Below the pieces are notes generated by a model that was not told where the DNA came from, made no database searches, and was given only the letters and a program-made list of their open reading frames with translations. 64,000 nt of DNA, taken from NCBI GenBank assembly GCA_003342895.1, contig PTFA01000091.1, forward strand, positions 3,082,057 to 3,146,056. Direction: 5' to 3'. The position numbers and the translations under genes are program-made. Each line of letters begins with the position of its first letter. Position 1 is the stretch's first letter. Below are positions 11,001 through 20,300 of the stretch, piece after piece. This DNA is from Casuarius casuarius. Taxonomy: Eukaryota > Chordata > Aves > Casuariiformes > Casuariidae.

Positions 11001-14000
11001 CCACACAAAGAACATGCCAGAAACTTTAGGTTAATCCATCCTTATTATTGCAAGAGGATGAATTCAACAGATTTTCACTTCTTATAATTCCACATTTTAG
11101 CTACACTCAAAAAGATGAATAGATCACTTGCTGAAGTTTAAGGAGTCTCTAAGAAATGCATAAGCTAATAAAACTGTCAACCACATACATCATATTAGAT
11201 GCAGTTGGGTAAAGTTAGCTTGCTTTTAGCTAAAGGAAAAAAATAACTCAGAAAGGATGTTTCCAGTGCCAGCAGTAGGTTAAAGATAGCAAATCCAAAA
11301 TTACAGCCACACATTAATCCAATATGGAGAATTTTTAAAGCTCTCAGGATAAGTAAGTTTAAACAGTACATCTTCATTAAATCAAATGTGGAATTGAACT
11401 GAGAATAAAATGCACCAAATCTTTAGGTGAACATATACAAGTCCCACTGGTTTTATCATGTTTATCTGAAGGCAAAGTTCAACTTCTGAAGCATAATAAT
11501 TTAGGAGTCATACAGGTAATACTTACCTAGTAAATTAATGCCATCATTTACAATGAGCTGTCCATGACGCAAATAGTTCAGGATTGGCTCAAAATACTCT
11601 GGACTGCGGTCAATTAGGAATGCTCCTCTATGATCTTGCTTATTTCCCCAAGCATCTGTTTCCACAAAGTACATATATATAATTAAATTTGATGTATTAA
11701 CAGAAGAGCATTTGCTTCGGTTTCAGATTGTTACTACCATGGGGTCCTGGATTATGATGACAAACGTTTCACTTTAAAGGGCATTTCATTAGAGAAAAGG
11801 AAGGAAAATAAGAACAGGGAAAAATCACCTTAAAAATCTCTCTCTTCTGCTCTACATAGCTAAAACACTATCACAGGTATAAGAACCATTGCTAGAATAA
11901 AAGCAGTGTTAAGATTTAGTCTGCCCCTGCTTCTAACAGCTGTGTTGTACAGTGTTTGCCAACTGATTCTGTTGACTACTATTAACAAAGCTGAGTAAGG
12001 TGCAAGAAAAAGAAGAAAATCCGATACCAAAATAAAACCCCCAAAGCGTCTATCATGGGTGGAAATTATATTCTCAGTTTGTGAGATGTCTGATAAACAT
12101 CACACAGACATTGGAGAAATAAATTATATGTTCTGTTTTGATATTTTAAGACTCAAACAAGAGTTTTACCTTGATGGTGCCTTTTGCTAATTCCTAGGTT
12201 AAAAGATAAAGTTTATTTCAATATACTAACCTTTATCCTTAAACATATGAGCCAACATACTGTCAGGTTCCTTATTAACCAAAGTGCTCCTAGAAAATAA
12301 AGACAGTACAATTTCATTTTTCAAATGGACTGTTTTGCTCAAGAGACACGCTCACTGGTTAGAGTATATTTCCTCCCCTTGGCAGCTTGCAGGTAATAAT
12401 GGTACATTATATGCATTCCAACAGCTACAATACTAGACTGATTTAATTTCATATAATGTGATAAAGAAATACATTTCTGGCCTAGTAAACTGAAGTACTG
12501 TAAAGGTATCTCAAACACAAAGCACTTAGTTAACTGCCAGTATTCCAGGGACAATTCCAGGCCTGTTCAGGCTTTTGATCAGTTTTATTTCACATGTAAA
12601 CTGTTAAAGAATTACTTTGTTGCAAAACTGTAGTAGCAAATATGTAATCCTGAGAAAGCTGCAGAAGTCAAAGCCCCCTGCCCCATACAAAGTGATTTTT
12701 CTAGTTCATGAGCATCTGAAGCCTCACAAAATTAATGCACGCTAAGGACAAGCTACTGTAGCTACCTTACTGAAATCAAGTCCTTTCAGAATAAAACCAA
12801 ACTAGTTGTACTTGTACCGCGTAGTTGTGAAGTATCGCCCTCCAACATTGAGCGTTAACCAATCTGTGTGTGATCCCGTTAGTTCTTCATGAGGTCTCAC
12901 ATCAGTCTGAGGATCTACACAAGTGAGAACAACACAGTAATTATTAGAAGAATTGTGAATATTTTTGAATCCTCCACATGGTAAAGGTCTCTTTTGAAAA
13001 ATACCAAAAAAGAAAGTTTCAGATTTACATTAAAACACCACAAAACCTCTTTTCATTAAGCAAAACATTAAACATAAGAATTACACACACTTACCAATGA
13101 ATGGTTCCCCTTCACAGACGAACAAAACATCATCATCTCTGCAGGGGGAGGGGGTGGGGGGAGGAGAGAAAGAGCAGAAAAATCATTAACCATACTTTTT
13201 TGTTCTTTTATATAAGTGACAGTGGAATCCCCTCCTGATTAGTCTCAGGTAAATAATAATCAGTTGCCATCAGTTAAAAGTTCATTATCTGATTTTTATC
13301 TTAATCTTGCAGGTTCCAGCAGAGCTTAATACTACCAACTTCACTAGAGACGCTACCGATACGTACCTGTACAAACCTGGTAGGGATCACTTCTTTTACT
13401 TAGCCAGTTAAATTTTACACAATAGTTGCTTTTCCCCCCACTCTGGGAAGTTTTTTTATGAAGTTAATGCAATGCTACAGTTTGTCTGCCTATTCTAAAA
13501 ATCTCATCTAAATGCCATCCCATCAGTTTAACAAAAATAAGAATGACATGTGCAAGACTAGAATAGTGGCGTGCTCCTGGTATATACCTTGTGCTGTGGA
13601 TCAGCACAGAGCGATGTTAAATGGCATAAAATGCAGCTTGTATCAATTTCTGACTCATGCTCTGAAGTTTAAGGGACAGTATTATTTTCCTTGAGGCATA
13701 AAAGGACCTCTGGCATATTGGCTGGAAATGAGGAGATGATTTTAAGGAAAGCACTGGTTACTGATTAAGGTCAGAGAGTTAATAGGATATTAAGTGTCTT
13801 AATCCTCATACATGATAACTTTTATTGGACAAGCCTTACCTAATCAAGCCAATATCATCAATGAGTCCACCTTTTCCATTGTAAACACTAGTTGCTTTTA
13901 TTCCAAGCTTATTGCTAGCCACAGAAAGCAAGTCTGATAAAGTCCCATACACAGCCACAACCTGTGAAAGAAAACAGAAGTAGCTGTAGATACTGTGCAC

Positions 14001-15223
14001 AAATAGTTTCTGTCATTTCAGAGTAGTAGGCTATCAGTGTCTTCTCACTGGGGAGAGGAAGACATGTATGGACCTTTCCTTAGAAAAAACAGGGTCACCT
14101 TTGATAAAAGAAACATGATTCCCTTAAAATGGGGTGATTTACACACCTCTCTGCCAAGACTCCATGTACAGAAGTGGTGGCAACAGTAAAAGAATGCCTG
14201 TCAGTACTATAGGAATATTATGACTCAATTGTTTATTTCTCTAAGGAAATCACGGATTACGTTTAGTAGAATTGCAAAGTGGGGCCATTTCCTATTCTGC
14301 TTGTGTAGTGGTTGAGCCTTGAAACTTGAGCTACATTCACTCTTGAGACTAGATAGGTTTTAACAAGTCAGGAAAGTTTAAGCAAAATTATTTATTGGCT
14401 AGCCAACAGAAAATATTCGCATGCAGTATTGGTTAGATGTGGCAGAGAGAGACCTGCAGGCTCTAAACCATTTTGGTTTGATGGTATTTCTTCTGGGCAG
14501 AATTTAAGACTAATGGCCATTCCAGACTCAGATGGCCATTTCACAAAAGGCAGCTTCATAAACAGCCTGCAGGACTTAATTTACATCCTTCCCATGTCGC
14601 CCAGAATATCAGGGCCTGAATTAACAACGGCAATACGAAGGTGACTCTAACTGCAGCACAACGTCAGCAAAGGGATCTTAGCGGTCTGTGATGCCCTTCA
14701 GCATTTGCGTGCAGAGGCATCAGCAGATGCCGGAATATAGCAAATAAGATCTCCGGCACCGAAGGCCACGCAGGCTTCCCTGGGCACTGCAGCGGCCCGA
14801 GGACGAGGCCGCAATGGGGGCAAAACCAGAGCCCGGGGAGCAGCGCGGGGGGCAAAAGGGCGGAGCGAGACCCGCGGGCGCGCAGACCGGCAGCAGTCTC
14901 GCCCAGGGCTCCCTCGCGGCTCCGCGGCAGCAGAGGGGAACGCGCGGCGAGAGCGGGCGGCCGGGGGAGGGGAGAGGCGCCGGCAGGGGCGGCAGCGGCC
15001 CCCGCCCCGGGCGCTCCGCAGAGCCCCCGGGCAGCGCGGGAGGGAAACGGGCCTGGGGGCTTCGATCCCGCGAGCGGGCAGGGGGCGAGCCCCGCGCGGC
15101 GGCCCCGGCACCCCTCGGCGGCAGGGAGGGACGAAGGAAGGAAGTGAGGCCCTGCCGGCCCCCGCCGCCCCTCACCTTCCCGTTCCGGGGGCTGCCGTTA
15201 ACGAACAGCGTGACCCGCCTCAT
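7974..15223 (-). CDS. KCTD9: KCTD9, BTB/POZ domain and pentapeptide-repeat protein, complete
   Basis: Twelve coding exons: 15223-15176, 13961-13840, 13138-13095, 12914-12818, 12289-12231, 11655-11527, 10911-10844, 10740-10645, 9974-9825, 9429-9324, 9040-8907 and 8090-7974. All phases agree and they sum to 1170 bases, 389 residues plus stop, the length of the human protein. Residues 1 to about 65 match the KHA-type N-terminus ([10 protein letters not shown]). Residues 89 to about 190 form the BTB/T1 domain ([18 protein letters not shown]). Residues 222 to about 375 are pentapeptide repeats of the A(D/N)Lxx type ([19 protein letters not shown]), which fold into a right-handed beta helix. KCTD proteins of this class are substrate adaptors for CUL3 ubiquitin ligase; that role comes from the family. 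All exons use GT-AG splicing; exon 4 has the weak donor GTACAA. The gene diverges from CDCA2 across a CpG island. Confidence 0.97.
8907..9040 (-). CDS. KCTD9: KCTD9 coding exon 11 (pentapeptide repeats)
   Basis: 134 bases. Acceptor GTATTTTAG, donor GTGAGT. Encodes [15 protein letters not shown] through [10 protein letters not shown]. Confidence 0.96.
9324..9429 (-). CDS. KCTD9: KCTD9 coding exon 10 (pentapeptide repeats)
   Basis: 106 bases. Acceptor CTTATCAG, donor GTAAGA. Encodes [20 protein letters not shown] to KANLE plus one base of the next Gly. Confidence 0.95.
9825..9974 (-). CDS. KCTD9: KCTD9 coding exon 9 (pentapeptide repeats)
   Basis: 150 bases, 50 codons. The acceptor follows a T-rich tract and ends TTTAAG; donor GTAAGA. 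Encodes [19 protein letters not shown] and the ANL/ADL repeats up to GSVLD. Confidence 0.96.
10645..10740 (-). CDS. KCTD9: KCTD9 coding exon 8 (linker)
   Basis: 96 bases, phase 0 both ends. Acceptor CTCTCAACAG, donor GTGCGA. Encodes the linker [16 protein letters not shown] and the stretch ending SELRCQ before the pentapeptide repeats. Confidence 0.94.
10844..10911 (-). CDS. KCTD9: KCTD9 coding exon 7 (end of BTB)
   Basis: 68 bases. Acceptor TTTTGTTAG, donor GTAACT. Encodes [18 protein letters not shown] and ends in phase 0. Confidence 0.95.
11527..11655 (-). CDS. KCTD9: KCTD9 coding exon 6 (BTB)
   Basis: 129 bases. Acceptor GAAACAG, donor GTAAGT. Encodes [20 protein letters not shown] through the YLRHGQL segment. 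The first two residues differ from the mammalian Gly-Val; the rest is nearly invariant. Confidence 0.95.
12231..12289 (-). CDS. KCTD9: KCTD9 coding exon 5 (BTB)
   Basis: 59 bases. Acceptor TTTCTAG, donor GTTAGT. Encodes [19 protein letters not shown] of the BTB fold. Confidence 0.94.
12818..12914 (-). CDS. KCTD9: KCTD9 coding exon 4 (start of BTB)
   Basis: 97 bases. Acceptor CTTGTGTAG; donor GTACAA is weak because the +5 G is missing. Contains the BTB/T1 signature [14 protein letters not shown]. Confidence 0.93.
13095..13138 (-). CDS. KCTD9: KCTD9 coding exon 3
   Basis: A small 44-base exon, too short to stand out alone. Acceptor CCCCCTGCAG, donor GTAAGT. It encodes [15 protein letters not shown] and fits the phases of both neighbours. 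Confidence 0.93.
13840..13961 (-). CDS. KCTD9: KCTD9 coding exon 2
   Basis: Acceptor CTTTCACAG, donor GTAAGG. 122 bases, residues 17-56 plus two bases of Arg57; begins [15 protein letters not shown]. Completes most of the KHA-like N-terminal domain. Confidence 0.95.
15176..15223 (-). CDS. KCTD9: KCTD9 coding exon 1
   Basis: Residues 1-16, [16 protein letters not shown], ending at donor GTGAGG. The ATG at 15223 has A at -3 and aligns with the family start. The frame stays open upstream with further ATGs at 15289 and 15325 (see findings). Confidence 0.93.
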
Positions 15224-15298
15224 GCTGCGGCGGCGGCGGCGCCCCGCTTCTCCTGCCGCACCCGGAAGGCAGCGCCCGCTGACGGACATGGGCCGCGG

Positions 15299-15481
15299 CC
15301 AATCGGAGCCGCGCCCGCTGCCCAATAAGGAGCACGCCCCGCCGGAGCGGAGGGGCAGCGGGTTGGGCGGGGATGTGCCAATGGGAGCGGGGCGGGAGTA
15401 GCGCTGCTCGTAGCCAATCAGAGGAGGAGCAGAGTGCTATATTTGCATACGACTGGAAGCGGAGCCTAGCCTCCTGATTGG
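15299..15481. promoter_or_regulatory. Cluster of five CCAAT boxes with an octamer
   Basis: CCAAT on the plus strand at 15299, 15322, 15378 and 15414, and inverted (ATTGG) at 15477-15481. An exact octamer ATTTGCAT lies at 15441-15448. Several CCAAT boxes are the usual NF-Y input of G2/M-expressed promoters. Binding is inferred. Confidence 0.7.
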
Positions 15482-15513
15482 TGAGGCCTGTCACGCGGGC
15501 GGCGGCGTTTGTT

Positions 15514-15526
15514 TAACGGACCGTTA
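15514..15526. promoter_or_regulatory. Inverted pair of MYB sites, TAACGGACCGTTA
   Basis: TAACGG and its reverse complement CCGTTA, each fitting the MYB consensus YAAC(G/T)G, are separated by one base, just upstream of the likely CDCA2 start region. Confidence 0.55.
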
Positions 15527-15769
15527 CTAAAATGACACTTCACAGCGTGAGGTACCGGCTTGTGATGCCTCCGCGACGCAGGCAGACAAAGAGTTCCTCC
15601 CCGCTGTGGAGCCCTAGCGGCGCGAGGGGCGGGGAGGAGGCACGGGGCCGGGCTCCCCTGAGCCGCCCTTTCCTCGTGTATTTCTGGCCGTGCCGCCTAC
15701 CGGCTGCTGGGCGCCAAGGGGGAGGGCGAGGGGCGAAGGCGCGGAGGGATACGCAGTGGTGCGGCCCGG

Positions 15770-15775
15770 TTTGAA
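15770..15775 (+). promoter_or_regulatory. CHR-like element TTTGAA
   Basis: TTTGAA directly after the GC-rich GCGGCCCGG. Cell-cycle homology regions with this sequence recruit DREAM/MuvB complexes to G2/M genes, a class to which CDCA2 belongs. A six-base match alone is weak; the context makes it worth listing. Confidence 0.4.
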
Positions 15776-16767
15776 TGTGGGAGGCGGGCGCGGGGCTGGC
15801 GGTTGTGGGGCAGCGCTGGGGCGGGCGTGAGGGCGGAGGTGAGGGGGCGCCGCAGTGAGGTGGGGGGTGAGCCGGCGAGGGGGTGGGTGTGTGCGGAGTG
15901 TGGTGCGTTGGGGGGCGAAAGGGGATGGGGAGCAGTGGCGAGGGCTTATAGGGGAGTGGGGTGCGCTGGAAGGGGGTCCGACGGGTGGGTGTGGGGCACG
16001 GGGGGGTGCGAGGGGCCCAGTGCTTGGGGAAGGGGTGCGCTGGTGAGGGTCTGCCCGGGGAAGGGGCCGCACGAGGGAAGCGGGGTGCCTGGGGAAGGGC
16101 TGCGCTTCGGTGAGGGGTGCGTGGAAAAAGGCTGCGTCGTTGGGAACGGCCGATGTTGGATGCTTCTCGCTTGAGTAACCAAGTCTCCTTTCTCCAACCA
16201 GATGGATATAGGCATCAGCTTTTGGTGTTCACTTAAAAAAAGTTGTACACAGCGTATTTAACAGCTTTGGTTTGTGTGTTGCAAAATGTAGAGAAAACAT
16301 TTTTTGAAGCTAAAGTTTGTGACTTTCTTGAGTTCTGTGTGCTTGGCTTTTAAATCTAGAAAACTGAATGCAAAATACGTTAGTATCTTAAACTTTCCAA
16401 CGTTAAAGTGCTGATACCTGTTGCAACAGTTCTTACAGCAAAGAAATCACCACAAAAGTAGTTGTGCTTAGTGCAGTTTATATTAATGTAAGACTTAGGT
16501 TTGTATAGGATAAAAGCACATCCTTGTATTATTTTACTTGTGTAACGTTTCTTTTGTAGGTTTACGCTAGCATGCATTTCTCTGTTTAGCGCCAGCCTTA
16601 TATGTCCTTTTTGTGTAGCCTTCCAGAGAGATGTTTTTTCCCTTTTCACCCATGCTGCTACCCCCCTTGCTCTAGAAAATTCCTTTGAGAAATTCCTAGA
16701 TTTGGTACAAGTTCGCAAACGGTAGCTCCTACCAAATATCTGTTAAATCTCTTTTTCCTTTTGGTAG

Positions 16768-16835
16768 GGAGCTGTAATTATAGGAGGGCAGAGACTGATT
16801 AAATATCTCTGTAGTCTTAGAGTACATCATTAACA
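16768..16835 (+). other. CDCA2: CDCA2 5' untranslated part of the first coding exon
   Basis: Acceptor CCTTTTGGTAG ends at 16767. The frame of the ATG at 16836 has stops (TAG TCT TAG) just upstream, so 16836 is the first usable start in this exon. Confidence 0.7.
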
Positions 16836-17367
16836 ATGCATAGACGATCTAAAAATATAAATGCTACCCTGGAAGTTAAAGAAAATAAGAGTAGAAGCAC
16901 TGAAGAGAAGGAAGAGGCCTGTTTCCCTGATCTGTCAAAAGACCAGAAGATTTGTAAAGTGACTCAATCCAAAATCACAGTGGCATCTGAGAAGGAGAAT
17001 TTTAGTGATGGGAACCAAGCGCCATTGCAAAAACCCACGTCGAAATACACTAAAGACCTAGAGAAAGAATCATACCACAACTGCAAGGATGTTGTTAACT
17101 ATCAGCTCACTGAATGCTTTGTTGATACACTAAATAGAGATACGTTTAGTGAATCTACCTTGCCCTTGAGCAATAAGGAAAATTTTTCAAAAAGTAGACC
17201 TGTTTCTTTGGGGAGTGAAAGCTACTTGACACCTAACAGAGATAAAGCAGAAGAAAACTCTGATTGTGGAATATCAGAGAAACTGAGGAGAAAGCCTGTC
17301 GATTTTGCAACTGTAACAATTGCTGAATTTGGGATTACTCCAGAATCTTTTACTAAACAATCTATAG
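16836..17367 (+). CDS. CDCA2: CDCA2 coding exon 1
   Basis: 532 bases, residues 1-177 plus one base; donor GTAAGG. Starts MHRRSKNINATLEVKENKS. Contains KEN at 15-17, 53-55 and 114-116 and ends in the conserved VTIAEFGITPESF block. The frame remains open past the donor into a CR1 relic, so the unspliced frame overstates the exon. Confidence 0.93.
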
Positions 17368-20300
17368 GTAAGGCTGGGTTGACTAATGAAGTCTGTTGTG
17401 CTTCTGGGAGGGAACCTTGGAGGTCATCTGGTCCAGCAGCTTCTCAGTACGGGATCAGCTTCAAAATTAGGTTAGGTTCACGTTGCTCAGGACCATGTCC
17501 AGTTGAGTTTGAAATGTCTAAGGATATGACTTTGATGCAATGTTGCTTTAAATCTCCATTTAAATTTTTTTCTATCCAATTTGTTTGGTGGCAGTGAGTT
17601 TCTCAATGAAATAATAAGGCAAATTCTGCAAGTATTATTGACAGTTCCCTAATGAGCAATTGAAAAAGGGAAAGACAGAGCTCCTCACTAGAAATAGAGT
17701 TTAACCATGAGCTTGCTTTCTGTAGTGTTCTCTTTTGTTTGTAGAAAAAGAATGTTCTTATTTCCTATTTGTAGAGAAAAGGAATGTTCTAATTTCTTAT
17801 TTTTACCTTAGTTGAACAGAGTTCTAGAATCTATTTTTAGAGACTTTGTTCAAAAATAGCGTAGAAGAGAAGGTTTCCTGAGCTGAACATCTCAATCTGG
17901 ATGTTTCTGTAAACAGCATAAACCCTTCTTTTTAAAAATAATTAAATTAATTAATCTGTAATTATTTTTTTAATTTTTCTCTACCATTTAAAATGCTTTA
18001 AGTGTTTTAACATGTAAAGTTTCATAGTTTTTTTTTTCCTCCTGTGCTGGTTTCAGAGAAGTCTTCAACATCGTTAAAGTTTAGACGAAGATCAACAATT
18101 GGAGCGCGGGGGTCCCCAGAAAATAACACACTTATTCGGTACCTTGCCCAACAGAGAAGGAATAGGCAGAAAGAACTCTTTACACAGGTGAGAATCTTTC
18201 CCAAATATCTAATGCATCAGTTTATTCCCCTAGGAAACAACTTGTAAATCTTCAGATGTAATGTATACTGACAGGAAGAGAAGGTAAGTCTAAGGAAGAC
18301 AATATAAGAAATAACAGTGGCCTTAATTTTGTTGAATTCTCTTGGGCACCTTACTTTAAAATGGTGAATGCGATAGGTTTTGTTTGATTACAGTCTGGAG
18401 TCTTTTTTTCATGTCCAACATATTCATATATTTTATTTTTTTTAATGTAAACCTTACTTTCCTGCATTTGTCATGCTTGATTTATATGTAATTAAAGTGT
18501 TGATAGCTCAAAGTGAAATAAATACTAGCATAAATGACTTATTTTTTAATTAAACTCATTTTTAACTCTAACATAAACTGTCAGAAAAGAACTTCTGGAT
18601 ATGATTTAGAGGGATGTATTATGAAACAACAGTAAAAGTTAACAGACTTCTTGATCCAGTTCCTTTTTTATATATTTTTACCATACAACTGAAGCAGCAG
18701 ATAGATTCAGCAGATAGATTATAGGCAAGAATTGCTTCTCAGAGTTTGTGTTATGCTAAAATATAAATACCAAGTAACAAAGACATCCTCATCCTGGAAA
18801 AAAAAGACTCATGATGTTTAATTTTATTTTCACAGGCTAGTCCTTTTAACTATCAAAATGCTGGATCATTAAGGGATAAAATACGTGCTTTTCAAACATC
18901 TTTTCAATCAGTGCAAGAAGATGAAGGGAAGATTGGCTTCTCTGGACTCTCACAGGTGGCTGATGCTTCCCAGGAAGCAGGCTATTGTAAGTTAACTATT
19001 TCTGGTCAAAAGTTTATCTTAAGTATTAGTTCTTCTTTTAATGCAAAAAAGTGAAACAACAAACACTTAATCTAGAACAAAAATATCTTCCATTATAAGG
19101 ACTGACAGTGGTTTTTTTGTGTTTAGTTTGAAGGGTTTTTGTGGGTTTAGACTGAATAGTGATTTCTCAGAATAACCCCTGAAGAAAAGGTTTTCTTTCT
19201 AGATGTATAACTTCTAATTTACTTTTCACTAAGCGTTAGTGTATTCACACTTTCTCACTTCTTCCGTAAAAGCAAAAATGATTTTTAAGCTTATAACAAC
19301 TGTTGTTAGCTCTTGCAACTGTTATCTGTGTTGATCATGATGTGGAGACTTCTGTTCAATAACTTTTAAGTGTAGTAACTTTAGAAACCTTGTTTTACAG
19401 GGTTTAGTTTCCTTATTTCTTAATGAAAATATTAAATATTGCAAAAGCAAATCAAGATGGTACTGTGGTAACTATGGGCTGGTGATACTGTAAAGCAAAC
19501 TGTAATGCTCTACTTTTTCTAGTATTGATGCTCTTTATAACTTTTATATGAAAAAGATTACTCTGTTTTGGAGATTTGGTAATGTTATTTGCAAAGTAGA
19601 ACTCAATTTCATGCTTATTTTTCTAGTGGAGGGGGAAATCTAGCTTGTTGAATCTCACCATCCTTTTGGTAAATAAATATAAAAATAGTATTTATGAAAA
19701 ATCTGAAGTTTGTGTATGGGCCTTTTTTCTTGTTGTTAACCAATGCAGCTCAGAACAAACTACCTTTTACAAAAGAGCGCAACCAGGATCAGTGGAGTGA
19801 AAAGTTAATGTCTGTCTACAGCAGAGATGATTCCAAACAAAATTTCACCAACAGCGATAAGGCTGATATCAAGATATGCAGTACCTGGTCTTCACGCCAA
19901 GATGTGATTGTCACTGAACCTGCTGCTGCTGGTTCAAAGGTACTATCCGAGTGTGCGTAGAGGATGTGAAGAAGACAGATAGCACTGCAAATTTCCCTTG
20001 TAAGAATTTACTTCTTACTATGGAAAGTCAGTGGAAACAATGTTGTATGGAACACTGCTTTGTCTGGACTGACAGAAAATATAGCCTAACCTCAGATACC
20101 TGTTGCTGGCTCTTCTGAGGCTGTGTTGAGTTTTCTGTTATATACAAATATTAAATGTGGTTGCTCTAAGTTGTTCTAGTCAAAAAGATTGTTCTATTCT
20201 GATAATCAAAGGGAAAATTTATTTTATTCCATTAATAAAATGTAAATATTTCTTAATTCTGGTTTTTGAATCCATAGCTGCAACTATGTGGCATCGCAAA

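Larger units (their letters stand above)
14760..16160. promoter_or_regulatory. CpG island, bidirectional KCTD9/CDCA2 promoter
   Basis: About 1.4 kb of GC- and CpG-rich DNA in an otherwise AT-rich window. KCTD9 starts inside it (ATG at 15223, minus strand). The untranslated first exon of CDCA2 should lie on the plus strand, since the first coding exon of CDCA2 has its own acceptor at 16767. I could not choose among several possible first-exon donors between 15.5 and 16.1 kb. Long open frames here on both strands reflect high GC, not genes. Confidence 0.9.

Noticed and set aside
14814..15401. Open frames of 130-200 codons on both strands in the CpG island
   Set aside because: They overlap one another in several frames, are Gly/Arg/Pro/Ala-rich as expected from GC content, and show no domain; only the KCTD9 start within them is supported.
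15532..16215. Further long frames in 15.5-16.2 kb on both strands
   Set aside because: Low-complexity Pro/Gly-rich translations from GC-rich DNA; the region is more likely the CDCA2 leader exon and first intron.
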